Below are positions 50,269 to 59,235 of a stretch of 64,000 nt of DNA, in pieces. Location: contig DASXYG010000095.1 of NCBI GenBank assembly GCA_036502625.1, positions 62,001 to 126,000 of the forward strand, in the 5' to 3' direction. The notes below the pieces were generated by a model. The model ran no database searches. It was given only the letters and a program-made list of their open reading frames with translations, and was not told the DNA's origin. The position numbers were made by a program, and so were the translations under genes. How positions within the stretch are numbered: the stretch's first letter is position 1; each line of letters opens with the position of its first letter. The stretch comes from DASXYG01 sp036502625 (lineage in GTDB: Bacteria; Actinomycetota; Actinomycetes; Streptosporangiales; Streptosporangiaceae).

Positions 50269-51548
50269 CGGAGCCAGAGGTACGGCGCGGCGAGGACGAC
50301 GGAGATGGCCGCGACCAGCGCTCCGTAGCGGGTGAATTGCCAGAAGGTGATCTCGTGGCCGTTGCGCCTGGCCAGGCCGAGCACGACGACGTTGGCGCTG
50401 GCGCCGACGGCGGTGGCGTTCCCGCCGAGGTCCGCGCCGAGCGCGAGCGCCCACCACAGGGCGCGGCCCTGCGGGCCGTGGCCCTCGGCGGCGACCAGGC
50501 CGGCGACGACCGGGGTCATCGTGGCGACGAACGGGATGTTGTCCACGATCCCCGACATCACGGCCGACAGGACGAGCAGCCCCAGCACCGCGACCAGCAG
50601 GTGCCCGCCGGTGGAGGCGGCGAGCGCGTGCGAGACCACGTCGATGACGCCGGTCTTGACCAGCGCGCCGACCATGACGAACAGGCCCATGAAGAAGACC
50701 AGGGTCTCCCATTCGACGTCCGCGAGCGCCTGCTCCGTGCTGATGCGCGAGATGAGCACGAGCAGGCCGGCGCCGAGCAGCGCCACGATGGACGGTTGCA
50801 CGTCCAGCGTGGTGTGCAGCACGAATCCGGCCAGCACCAGGACGAGCACGCCGAGGCTCTGGACGAGCAGCCGCCGGTCGGAGATCGCCGCACGTTCGGA
50901 CAGCGCCATGACCTCGGCCACCCGGTCGGCGTCCGCGTGGAACGCGTCACGGAACATCCACCGGCAGACCCCGACGAACACCGCCAGCAGGATGACGATG
51001 AACGGCGCGAGGTCGAGCACGAAGTCGTTGAACGACAGGCCCGCGCGGCTGCCGATGATGATGTTCGGCGGGTCGCCGATGAGCGTGGCCGTGCCGCCGA
51101 TGTTGGACGCCAGCACCTCCGCGATCAGGTACGGCACCGGGTTCAGCGCCAGCCGGTCGCACACCAGGAAGGTGACCGGCGCGATCAGCAGCACCGTCGT
51201 CACGTTGTCCAGCAGCGCCGACGCGCTCGCCGTGATCACCACGAAGATCGCCAGGACGAGGAACGGCCGGCCCCGTGCGCGCTTCACCGCGAAGATCGCC
51301 AGGAACTCGAACAGCCCGGTCTGCCTGAGCACCCCGACGATGACCATCATGCCGACCAGCAGGAAGATCACGTTCCAGTCGACCCCGGCCGCCTCGGAGT
51401 GGTACACGGTGGGCCCGTCGGTGAAGCCGAGGACCAGCATCACCGCGGCCCCGCCGAGCGCCGCCGCCACCCGGTGCACCCGCTCGGTCGCGATCAGCAC
51501 GTACGTGCCCACGAACACCGCCACCGCGAGGATCTGTGTGACGGCCAT
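50250..51548 (-). CDS. ArsB/NhaD/SLC13-type anion or ion transporter
   Basis: 432 residues, 11-12 membrane helices. Ion-transporter superfamily signatures are L-D-N-V-T-T-V-L-L, N-I-G-G-T-A-T-L-I-G-D-P-P-N-I-I-I-G in the first half, and D-N-I-P-F-V-A-T-M and G-A-D-L-G-G-N-A-T-A-V-G-A-S in the second. These are the two inverted hairpin motifs. Members move arsenite, Na+/H+ or dicarboxylates; the substrate is not clear here. ATG 51548 is chosen; the frame extends upstream without homology. Confidence 0.85.
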   Translation of the reverse strand: MAVTQILAVAVFVGTYVLIATERVHRVAAALGGAAVMLVLGFTDGPTVYHSEAAGVDWNVIFLLVGMMVIVGVLRQTGLFEFLAIFAVKRARGRPFLVLAIFVVITASASALLDNVTTVLLIAPVTFLVCDRLALNPVPYLIAEVLASNIGGTATLIGDPPNIIIGSRAGLSFNDFVLDLAPFIVILLAVFVGVCRWMFRDAFHADADRVAEVMALSERAAISDRRLLVQSLGVLVLVLAGFVLHTTLDVQPSIVALLGAGLLVLISRISTEQALADVEWETLVFFMGLFVMVGALVKTGVIDVVSHALAASTGGHLLVAVLGLLVLSAVMSGIVDNIPFVATMTPVVAGLVAAEGHGPQGRALWWALALGADLGGNATAVGASANVVVLGLARRNGHEITFWQFTRYGALVAAISVVLAAPYLWLRYFVLA

Positions 51549-51630
51549 GCGGGCCACCTTACGATCACGGTCTCCCGCGCCTGATCGCCCGCCCTCCTTG
51601 CCTCCACCGCGAGCGCCCGATGCAGTCTCC

Positions 51631-51948
51631 GTGGCCGGCCTCGCCGAGCGGCGGCTCAGGTACTGGGGGGACATCGACACTCACGGCTTCGCCATCCTCA
51701 ACCGGCTCCGCCAGCGGTTCCCCTCCGCAGGCTCACTGCTCATGGACCGGCGAACCCTGTTCGCGCACCAGGAACACTGGACGGTGGAGAAGGACCCCGC
51801 ATTGGAGACGCTCCCCGATCTCACCGAAGAAGAGCAGCAGTTGTATCGCGGCCTTCTCGATGACACCTACGGCCGCTCCGTGCGGCTGGAGCAGGAACGC
51901 GTGCGCTTCTCCCTCATCCGGAGTGCGATCCAGAGCCTGACCGGCTGA
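51631..51948 (+). pseudogene. 3' end of a Wadjet jetD gene (TOPRIM part)
   Basis: The frame reads L-R-Y-W-G-D-I-D-T-H-G-F-A-I-L-N-R-L-R, then S-L-L-M-D-R-R-T-L-F-A-H, and ends with S-V-R-L-E-Q-E-R-V-R-F-S. This is the C-terminal DUF2220 TOPRIM segment of JetD, the plasmid-cleaving nuclease subunit of the Wadjet defence system. Only about 105 residues remain; the N-terminal DUF3322 part and jetA, jetB and jetC are absent. It is therefore the leftover of a deleted system, cut off just upstream of the transporter start. Confidence 0.7.
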
Positions 51949-52405
51949 CGCTCGCTATGGCGGAGCGGGCGACGTCAATGAAGTTCTGGCTCGTGCGCTC
52001 GATGTCCTCGGATGAGGAAAACCCCTCGGCTCCGAGGCAGTCGACCAGCTCGCGCGCCGCGGCAGCGACATCGGCCGGTCCCTCCATCAAGACCGCGGCG
52101 AAGCTAGGTCGCAAGGCCGCATGGTCGTCTCCTCTGTCCTCGCCCCGAATACGGGCCTGCATGACGGTCTCGACGGCCTCGATGAAACGAGCGTAGGCCT
52201 GCCGGCGAAAATCCAGCACACGAACGGCTCGCTGCTCCTCATGGGTGCTCTGGACCGTCGCCAGCAGCGCATCTGCTTGCCGGCCGCCCGCTTCCCGTAC
52301 CGCGTCCGCTTGCCGGACACCTGCGCCCCGCGCGAGCAAGCCGGTGAGCAGACTGGCCATAATCGCCGTGCCCCCGGTTATCAATGCGATTCCCAGTCCA
52401 CTCAT
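51914..52405 (-). CDS. Small membrane-anchored protein of unknown function
   Basis: 163 residues: an N-terminal transmembrane helix (L-I-T-G-G-T-A-I-M-A-S-L-L-T-G-L-L) then a long helical, charged region (E-E-Q-R-A-V-R-V-L-D-F-R-R-Q-A-Y-A-R-F-I) typical of small actinobacterial proteins of unknown role found near mobile or defence genes. Its 3' end overlaps the jetD remnant by 35 nt. ATG 52405 is chosen over an 11-codon extension. Confidence 0.6.
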   Translation of the reverse strand: MSGLGIALITGGTAIMASLLTGLLARGAGVRQADAVREAGGRQADALLATVQSTHEEQRAVRVLDFRRQAYARFIEAVETVMQARIRGEDRGDDHAALRPSFAAVLMEGPADVAAAARELVDCLGAEGFSSSEDIERTSQNFIDVARSAIASVSRSGSGSHSG

Positions 52406-52601
52406 GAACTCATCTTCGTGTAGGACACGGCCGAGCACAGCACATACGGAGCTCGCCGAAAAAAGTCACGCTGCGACCATGCTCAACGGACAAAACACGC
52501 TACCGATACGATCGGCCCATGCCGCCGACCCACCCCACGAATCATTCCCTGATCTGTAAAAACGGCATACCCGGCAAAGACGCAGCCCGTAGGGTGGATA
52601 T

Positions 52602-52657
52602 GAGCGACGAGCGACGAGCGACGAGCGACGAGCGACGAGCGACGAGCGACGAGCGAC
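52602..52657 (+). repeat. Eight tandem copies of the heptamer GAGCGAC
   Basis: Eight perfect GAGCGAC units run from 52602 to 52657, followed by a partial GAGC. An ATG at 52600 (T shared with the first unit) has AGGG about 5 nt upstream, and its frame is +1 to the main gene at 52664, ending at TGA 52743. Losing or gaining units in number would change which frame is continuous with the downstream gene. Confidence 0.9.
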
Positions 52658-52663
52658 GAGCAC

Positions 52664-54286
52664 ATGAGGTCAGTCCTGTTCGCTGCCAGGTCGGCGGTTG
52701 CGCTGAACCGCCTCCTCGATGTTCTGCCGGTGTTCGCTGGTGATGATCGCATCGAGCGGCTGTTCACCCTCATGCCCGGCTCGGATTTTCATGTCGAGGC
52801 ACTCGCGGCCGTCGAGCACGTCGGTGCGAAGACTCTTCCCTGGGAACATGCGCTGCACCGTCCTTTTGATCTTGTCCTAGCGGCCAATCCGAAGGGCATG
52901 CTCGGGCTCCTCCGTGGCACACGTGTGTTACTGCCACATGGGGCCGGCTTCAGCAAAAGAGTGCCCGGTGAGGGGTCTGCCGGGTCTGGTCTCGACCCGG
53001 CAAACCTCGTTCAAGACGGCCGGAGCGTGGCGTCCTTCCATGCCCTGGCCCATCCCAGCCACGTCGAGCGCCTGGCATCCCTCGCTCCCGAGGCGGCGGC
53101 ACACGCGGCGGTCATCGGCGATCCCACCCTTGAACGGATTCTCGCCTCCCGCGCGCTTCGTGATCGCTACCGGGAGACACTGGGCACCGGTGCGCGACGC
53201 CTGATCGTCCTGATCTCCACCTGGGGCCCGGAATCCCTGCTGCGGCGGCGTCCGACGCTACCCGCGGAGTTGGCAGCCCGGCTACCTCATGACGCCTTCC
53301 AAATAGCCTTGATCGTGCATCCCAACGCGCGAAGCCAGATCGGCAGCTTCGATCTGGCCGAGCGGCTGGCCCCCGCGTTGGATGCGGGCATGATCCTTCC
53401 GGCGCCGTACGAAGAATGGGCCGCGGTCCTGATCGCCTCCGATGCGGTCATCACCGATCATGGGTCGACGGCACTGTATGCCGCCGCCCTCGACCTCCCG
53501 GTAATCGGTGCCTATGACGGCGGCGTCGAGCTGATATCCGGTAGCCCGATGGAGGAGTTGCTGACGCGTAGTCCGCATCTCGACGGCCCCGGCGATCTCG
53601 TCGCGGCGATCGATGGGAACATGCGCGGCAGCGGACCCCTGCTCGCAGAATCGGTGTTCGCCGAGCAGGGGCATGGGCTGGAGCGGCTGAGGGACGCGCT
53701 GTACAGCCTGCTCGGTCTCACCCCTCCGCCCGGTCCCGCGACGGCCCGTCTTCTGCGGGATCCCAGCGCGCCCACTCGGGCACCGGCCGCCTTCGCCGTA
53801 CGCGCGTGGATCGACGGCGACCAGGTTCGGGTCGAGCGCCGTCCCGCCCACAGTGATCCACCGGCCGACCACCTTGCGGCCGAGTACGGGGCCGCCGGCG
53901 AGCGGCACATCCAAAGCGCCGGGCTGATCTACCGTCGCGCCGATCGCCGCTCTCCCAGCGTGTACGACCTGACCTGGACGGTGGACGCGTGGACGGCACA
54001 CATTCTGGATGATCACCCAGGCTGCCGCCTCGCCGCGGTCATCGTGACGCCATCACTCGCCGTGGCACGCGCTCGCGGCGGAGCGCTCGTATCGGCCCGT
54101 CTCCGGGCCTGTACGGGCGACGGCCGGATCGTGCGTACAGATCCATCGGCGGTCCTGAGCGCGATCTACGCCTGGCTCGCCGCCCATCCTGATCTGCCCG
54201 CGGACATCGCGTGTGTGATCGCGGATCAGACCTTTCAGGTCCGGCTGTCCCGCGCCACGGCCTTCGAGGCCGCCCGGCCCGTCTAG
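52664..54286 (+). CDS. Conserved actinobacterial protein with a GT-B/CDP-glycerol-transferase-like region
   Basis: 540 residues. It begins M-R-S-V-L-F-A-A-R-S-A-V-A-L-N-R-L-L-D-V, which I take as the family's true start. The middle has L-L-P-H-G-A-G-F, G-D-P-T-L-E-R and S-D-A-V-I-T-D-H-G-S-T-A-L-Y-A-A, a glycosyltransferase-B-like nucleotide-sugar/CDP-glycerol site. The C-terminal 150 residues are unassigned. Its biochemical role is unknown. No ribosome binding site precedes ATG 52664, which directly follows the heptamer repeat. It ends in a CTAG shared with the stop of the facing gene. Confidence 0.65.
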   Translation: MRSVLFAARSAVALNRLLDVLPVFAGDDRIERLFTLMPGSDFHVEALAAVEHVGAKTLPWEHALHRPFDLVLAANPKGMLGLLRGTRVLLPHGAGFSKRVPGEGSAGSGLDPANLVQDGRSVASFHALAHPSHVERLASLAPEAAAHAAVIGDPTLERILASRALRDRYRETLGTGARRLIVLISTWGPESLLRRRPTLPAELAARLPHDAFQIALIVHPNARSQIGSFDLAERLAPALDAGMILPAPYEEWAAVLIASDAVITDHGSTALYAAALDLPVIGAYDGGVELISGSPMEELLTRSPHLDGPGDLVAAIDGNMRGSGPLLAESVFAEQGHGLERLRDALYSLLGLTPPPGPATARLLRDPSAPTRAPAAFAVRAWIDGDQVRVERRPAHSDPPADHLAAEYGAAGERHIQSAGLIYRRADRRSPSVYDLTWTVDAWTAHILDDHPGCRLAAVIVTPSLAVARARGGALVSARLRACTGDGRIVRTDPSAVLSAIYAWLAAHPDLPADIACVIADQTFQVRLSRATAFEAARPV

Positions 54287-56238
54287 GTAAGACCCGTGCC
54301 GCGATCGCGGAGGGCGTCGGCCATCTCACGGTGCAGGCGCGCATTCGCCGTGTCACCGGTCTCTGCCGCCAGCTCGGCGAGCTCGCCCAGGATCCGCGCC
54401 TGGTCGAAGGTCGACCCCCGCTCGCGTGCGCTGCTCAAGGCCGCCGTGTACAGCTCGTGGGCTTCGTCCATGCGCGCGAGGCGGCGCAGCACGCCCGCCA
54501 GGGCCACCCCGGTTCGCGCGGTCAGGCGCTCGCGGCCATCGTCACCGGCCATGGAGTGCGCCTGCTCGAGCAAGGTAAGGGCCCGCTCGGTCTCACCCAG
54601 CGCGGCGACAGCCTGCCCTAGCCGATAGGTCTGCAGCATGACGCCGTAAGCGTTGTCGATCTCCTGGTGAATCCGAAGAGCGGCCGAGAATTCGGTCGCC
54701 GCGCCCTCCCAGTCGCCCTGGACCGCACGCAACATGCCGTGGGACTCCCGGACCGACGCCCTGAGCTTGCGATTGTCGCCGCTCATGGTCTCCGATGCGG
54801 TCAACGCCTGGTCGAGCTCGCGTTCCGCCTCGTCGAACCGGCCCTGCTCCCAGCACGGGCGGGCGATCTGGCAGCGCATGCGCGCCACGGCTCGTACGTC
54901 TCCGCAGCGTTGGGCCGCCGCCAGCCCGGTGCGGAATCCGTCGAGGGCGTCGGCGTAGTGGGGATGGTCTAGGTAATGCGTCCACAAGGGCTCGCACAGT
55001 GCCCAGGCCGAGGAGTCGAGACCGAGCGCGTACGCCATCGCTATGCAGCCGTACAGCGTGTGCCGCTCGGACTCCAGCCATTGCAGTGCCTGCGCCTTGG
55101 TCTCCAGCGGTACGTCGGGCGCGCCGGGGATCGGGGGAACGCGCTCCGCGAAAGTCATCCGCTCGCCCGCCGCGAGCGCGTCGGCCGCCTGCGCCTGGCG
55201 CAGGTACCACCGGATGATCCGGCGCTTCCCGTCGAGCAGCCCCTCTTCCGCACCGTCTCGCCGGGACCGGCGCGACGCGTGCGCGCGCAGCAGCTCTGGC
55301 AGACGCGTGCGTTCGTTTCCCACCTCGAGCAGTCCGGCGCCCTCCAGCTCCTCCAGCGCGTCGTTCGCGGTCACCGGACCTCGGCCGAGGAGCGCCGTGG
55401 CGGCGTCCACGGTGAAGGATGGACCGGGGAAGCCGCCGAGCAGCCGGTACAGACAGGCGGCGTCCGGGCCGAGGTCGTCATAGGCGGCGTCCCACACCTT
55501 CTCGACCACGGGCAGGCCCCTTTCGCGCACCTCGGCGGTGAGGTCGGTCAGCAGGCGCGACAGGGGGCGGCGATGATGTCTGCGCAGCAGTTGACCGGCG
55601 ACGCGTATCGCCGCGGGCAGGCCGGAGCACAAGCGGAGCAGGCCGGCGGCCGCTTCGGGTTCGGCCTCCAGACGCGGGTCCGCGGTGATCCCTTCCAGTA
55701 ACCGCATGGCGTCCGCGTTGTCCAGCGGGTCCACCGCCAGCTCGATCGCCGTTCCGGCATCCAGGTCGGACAGCCTCCCTTGGCTGGTGACGATCACCAC
55801 GGCGGCGCTGGACGCCGGAAGCAACGGCAGGACCTCGGATCCGTACCGCGCGTTGTCGATGACGACGATCAGCCTCTTGCCGTCGGTCTTGGCCAGGTAC
55901 TGCCGATGACGAGCCGTGAACGTGCCCTCGAGCCACTCCTGCTCCATGTCGAGTGCACGAAGCAGCTCGCCCAGCGCGTCGTTGAGGGACACCGCCCCGT
56001 CGCGCCGCAGGTCGTCAAGGTCGATATGGCAAATCGCGACAAAGCCAGGGAACTGGTCGCGCAGCTTGCGGGTGATCTGGAAGGCCAGCTCCGTCTTTCC
56101 CGACCCCGCTGGTCCGCTCAGCGCGAGACACACCGGCCGGGAGTGTTCGCGCCATTCCTTGACCGTACGAAGAGCCAGCGCCTGCTCCTCGTCCCGATCG
56201 ACGAAGTTCGCCAACTCCGGCCGAACGTGAAAAGCCAT
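54283..56238 (-). CDS. STAND NTPase: NB-ARC domain with C-terminal TPR repeats
   Basis: 651 residues. P-loop G-P-A-G-S-G-K-T (42-49), Walker B-like L-I-V-V-I-D-N, sensor V-I-V-T-S, and the G-L-P-A-A-I-R-V motif, then a winged-helix-like part and TPR-type repeats to the C-terminus. There is no DNA-binding or effector domain, unlike AfsR. It may be a signalling scaffold or part of a defence or metabolite-control pair with the convergent gene. ATG 56238 is chosen; the TTG at 56247 directly abuts a GGAG. Confidence 0.8.
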   Translation of the reverse strand: MAFHVRPELANFVDRDEEQALALRTVKEWREHSRPVCLALSGPAGSGKTELAFQITRKLRDQFPGFVAICHIDLDDLRRDGAVSLNDALGELLRALDMEQEWLEGTFTARHRQYLAKTDGKRLIVVIDNARYGSEVLPLLPASSAAVVIVTSQGRLSDLDAGTAIELAVDPLDNADAMRLLEGITADPRLEAEPEAAAGLLRLCSGLPAAIRVAGQLLRRHHRRPLSRLLTDLTAEVRERGLPVVEKVWDAAYDDLGPDAACLYRLLGGFPGPSFTVDAATALLGRGPVTANDALEELEGAGLLEVGNERTRLPELLRAHASRRSRRDGAEEGLLDGKRRIIRWYLRQAQAADALAAGERMTFAERVPPIPGAPDVPLETKAQALQWLESERHTLYGCIAMAYALGLDSSAWALCEPLWTHYLDHPHYADALDGFRTGLAAAQRCGDVRAVARMRCQIARPCWEQGRFDEAERELDQALTASETMSGDNRKLRASVRESHGMLRAVQGDWEGAATEFSAALRIHQEIDNAYGVMLQTYRLGQAVAALGETERALTLLEQAHSMAGDDGRERLTARTGVALAGVLRRLARMDEAHELYTAALSSARERGSTFDQARILGELAELAAETGDTANARLHREMADALRDRGTGLT

Positions 56239-56459
56239 CGCGACCAACTCCGGATCTCGACCAACGCCGCACGAGCAACACGGGAACCGCCTCGACGGTT
56301 TTCACATAGCCCATCGGCTCGGGGTCCAACCCTACGTGGATCCGACGGCCGCAAATGGCCGATCACGCGCAACCGCCGATAGGGGCGCGAGCGGAATTGT
56401 AGAACTTAATACTAGAATTTGAGGGCTGAGCGGTGATGGACGGTCGATGAGGAGGACGC

Positions 56460-57281
56460 ATGGTGGCTGAGCCCGCAGTTGGGGCCGAATCCGTCGGGCC
56501 GGATCCGGGCGCATTGGGCGCTGAGGGGTTCTTCCGTGTGGATGGGGAGCTGCTGGTGCCCGCGGAGTTCGCCACCAGCCCGTGGGGGCGGGTGCTGCAC
56601 GGGCGGCTGATCGGTGGGCTGACCGCGCGGGCGACCGAGGGGGTTCGGGCGGGGGATCCGGAGCTGGCCTGTGGGCGGCTCACGATCGACATGTTCCGGT
56701 CGGCGCGGGTGGCGCCCGTACGGGTCGAATCAAGGACGGTCCGTGCGGGGCGGCGCATCGTCGTACTCGAGGTCACCGTGGAGCAGGAGGACGGGCCGAT
56801 CGGGCAGGGCCGGGCCGTGCTGCTGCGCCGCTCCGAGCAGCCGGACGCGCCCCTCCTGCGGACGCCGCGGTGGGACGTCCCGGCGCCGGCGGAGCTCGGG
56901 CCGCCGCGTCCGCCGCGTCCGGGGAGGACGTGGACCGCGCCCTGGCACACGTGGGGCGCCGGCGGGTCGCCGGGCGGCATGTGGATCCGGGAGACCCATC
57001 CCCTGATCACCGGCGAGGAGCTGACGCCCCTCGTACGGCTGGCGCTCGCCGCCGACCTGGCCAGTCCCGCCGCGAACTCCTCCGCCGACGGCCTGCACTT
57101 CATCAACGCCGACTACACCGTCTACCTCGGCCGCGAGCCCCGCGGCGCGTACACCGGCATCCAGCCGTCCGGCCACATCAGCGAGCACGGTGTCGCCGCA
57201 GGCCAGTGCGTGGTGCACGATCTCGACGGCCCCGTCGGCTTCGTCGCGACCACCGCCGTCGCCAATCCCCGGCCCCACTAG
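56460..57281 (+). CDS. Acyl-CoA thioesterase family protein (double hotdog)
   Basis: 273 residues with two hotdog-like halves: A-T-S-P-W-G-R-V-L-H-G-R-L-I-G-G-L near residue 40, R-L-T-I-D-M-F-R-S-A-R-V, and H-F-I-N-A-D-Y-T-V-Y-L-G in the second half. Relatives hydrolyse acyl-CoA esters (4HBT_3 family). GAGGAGG is 5 nt before ATG 56460. The upstream gap (56239-56459) is AT-rich, with the word TAGAA repeated at about 56400 and 56413. It lies 147 nt before the oxalyl-CoA decarboxylase gene, which has its own TATACT box. Confidence 0.75.
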   Translation: MVAEPAVGAESVGPDPGALGAEGFFRVDGELLVPAEFATSPWGRVLHGRLIGGLTARATEGVRAGDPELACGRLTIDMFRSARVAPVRVESRTVRAGRRIVVLEVTVEQEDGPIGQGRAVLLRRSEQPDAPLLRTPRWDVPAPAELGPPRPPRPGRTWTAPWHTWGAGGSPGGMWIRETHPLITGEELTPLVRLALAADLASPAANSSADGLHFINADYTVYLGREPRGAYTGIQPSGHISEHGVAAGQCVVHDLDGPVGFVATTAVANPRPH

Positions 57282-57428
57282 CCGACCGCTCCCCGCACCG
57301 CCGAACGCCGGCCGCGGATGTGAGCCGCTCCACGCCGTCCGCACCTAGCCCCGATCTATTGGCGACCGTATACTGCATACACTCACGGGGTGCATGCAGA
57401 GAACGATCGGCATCTAGGGAGGATCCGG

Positions 57429-59159
57429 ATGACGGACGCCGGCGCACAGGCCACGGAAGCGGCGGACGGTGGCACGGCCGACCTGACGGACGGGATCCAT
57501 CTGGTCGTCGACGCGCTGAAGCTGAACAAGGTCGAGACGATCTACGGTGTCGTCGGTATCCCCATCACGGACCTGGCGCGCCTGGCCCAGGCCTCCGGGA
57601 TCCGCTACATCGGGTTCCGGCACGAGAGCGCGGCGGCGCACGCGGCCGCGGCCGCCGGGTTCCTGACACAGCGCGCGGGGATCTGCCTGACGGTCTCCGC
57701 GCCGGGCTTCCTCAACGGCCTGGTCGGGCTGGCGAACGCCACCACGAACTGCTTCCCGATGGTGCAGATCTCCGGCTCCAGCGAGCGGCACATCGTGGAC
57801 CTGCAGCGCGGCGACTACGAGGAGATGGACCAGCTCTCGGTCGCCAAGCAGCTCTGCAAGGCGGCGTACCGGGTGTCGCGGGCGGAGGACATCGGCCGCG
57901 GCATCGCCCGGGCCATCCGTACGGCGGTGAGCGGCCGGCCGGGCGGGGTCTACCTGGACATCCCGGCGGCGGTGCTGGGCGAGGTCCTCGACAAGGAGAA
58001 GGGCGACCGGTCCCTGTGGGAGGTCGTCGATCCGGCGCCGAAGCAGCTCCCCGACGCGGGCGCCGTCGACCGGGCGATCGAGCTGCTGGCCGGCGCCGAG
58101 CGGCCGCTGGTCGTGCTCGGCAAGGGCGCGGCGTACGCGCGGGCCGATGAGACGATCCGGCAGTTCGTGGAGTCGAGCGGGATCCCGTACGTCCCGATGT
58201 CGATGGCCAAGGGCCTGCTGCCGGACGACCATCCGCAGTCGGCGGCGACCGCGCGGTCGCTGGCCCTGAAGCGGGCCGACGTCGTGCTGCTGGTCGGGGC
58301 GCGGCTGAACTGGCTGCTGGGGCACGGCGACGCGCCGCAGTGGAACCCTGACGCGAAGTTCATCCAGGTCGACATCGCGGCGAACGAGATGGACTCCAAC
58401 CAGCCGATCGCCGCCCCGCTGGTCGGCGACATCGGATCCGTGATGGACGCGCTGGCGGAGCGGACGAAGCCCGGACGGATCACGGCGCCGTCCGCGTGGC
58501 GCGACGAGCTCGCCGAGAAGTCCGGCGCGAACGTGGCGAAGATGGCCAAGCGGCTGGAGGCGGCGACGGCCGCGCGGCCGATGAAGTTCCTGGGCGCGCT
58601 CCAGGCCGTACGCGACGTGCTCGCCGAGCACCCGGAGGCGTACGTCGTCAACGAGGGCGCCAACGCCCTGGACATGGCCCGCAACACGATCCCGATGGCC
58701 GTGCCGCGGCACCGGATCGACTCCGGCACGTGGGGCGTGATGGGCATCGGGATGGGCTACGCCATCGCGGCCGCGGTGGAGTCGGGGCAGCCGGTGGTCG
58801 CCATCGAGGGCGACTCGGCGTTCGGCTTCTCCGGCATGGAGGCCGAGACCATCGCCCGCTACGACCTGCCGGTGATCACGGTGGTGCTCAACAACGGCGG
58901 CGTGTACCACGGCGACGAAACGTCGGAGTCCGGCGACCCGGCGCCGACGAACCTGCGGGCGCGGCACGACGTGATCATGCAGGCGTTCGGCGCGACGGGA
59001 TACCAGGCCACGACCCCCGACCAGGTCGGCGAGATGCTGCGGAAGGCCCTCGCGGAGGGCCGTCCGGCGCTGATCGACTGCGTCATCGACCCGGCGGACG
59101 GCACCGAGTCCGGCAACATCAAGCACCTCAACCCGAAGGGCCTCTCCGCGAAGAAGTGA
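57429..59159 (+). CDS. oxc: Oxalyl-CoA decarboxylase, thiamine-diphosphate dependent
   Basis: 576 residues of the ThDP decarboxylase family: catalytic Glu in F-R-H-E-S-A-A-A-H, the central NADP/ADP-like domain, and the ThDP-binding G-D-S-A-F-G-F-S-G-M-E-A ... V-V-L-N-N near 460-490. Length and motifs suit oxalyl-CoA decarboxylase (oxalyl-CoA to formyl-CoA and CO2). GGGAGGA precedes ATG 57429. No formyl-CoA:oxalate CoA-transferase (frc) lies in the window. A 2-hydroxyacyl-CoA lyase role is the main alternative. A TATACT box (57369-57374) and GTAT-N5-ATAC dyad lie upstream. Confidence 0.85.
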   Translation: MTDAGAQATEAADGGTADLTDGIHLVVDALKLNKVETIYGVVGIPITDLARLAQASGIRYIGFRHESAAAHAAAAAGFLTQRAGICLTVSAPGFLNGLVGLANATTNCFPMVQISGSSERHIVDLQRGDYEEMDQLSVAKQLCKAAYRVSRAEDIGRGIARAIRTAVSGRPGGVYLDIPAAVLGEVLDKEKGDRSLWEVVDPAPKQLPDAGAVDRAIELLAGAERPLVVLGKGAAYARADETIRQFVESSGIPYVPMSMAKGLLPDDHPQSAATARSLALKRADVVLLVGARLNWLLGHGDAPQWNPDAKFIQVDIAANEMDSNQPIAAPLVGDIGSVMDALAERTKPGRITAPSAWRDELAEKSGANVAKMAKRLEAATAARPMKFLGALQAVRDVLAEHPEAYVVNEGANALDMARNTIPMAVPRHRIDSGTWGVMGIGMGYAIAAAVESGQPVVAIEGDSAFGFSGMEAETIARYDLPVITVVLNNGGVYHGDETSESGDPAPTNLRARHDVIMQAFGATGYQATTPDQVGEMLRKALAEGRPALIDCVIDPADGTESGNIKHLNPKGLSAKK

Positions 59160-59193
59160 CCGTCCCGGCTTGACGGCACCGCCCATCGGATCT

Positions 59194-59212
59194 ATGTATG
59201 TGGCACATACAT
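59194..59212. promoter_or_regulatory. Perfect palindrome ATGTATGTGGCACATACAT, probable TetR operator
   Basis: ATGTATGTG (59194-59202) and CACATACAT (59204-59212) are perfect 9-bp arms around one G. The site ends 23 nt before the SDR start. The SDR is followed by a co-transcribed TetR gene, the natural candidate for binding it and regulating its own operon. Confidence 0.65.
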
Positions 59213-59235
59213 TCCGGATCCGGGAGCGTGGTGCC

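Noticed and set aside
56400..56417. Repeated TAGAA words in the AT-rich gap before the thioesterase gene.
   Set aside because: Short, imperfect, and no regulator to link; probably general promoter composition.
57366..57380. GTAT-N5-ATAC dyad and TATACT box before the oxalyl-CoA decarboxylase gene.
   Set aside because: No matching -35 and no cognate regulator nearby; mentioned under the gene but not called as a separate operator.
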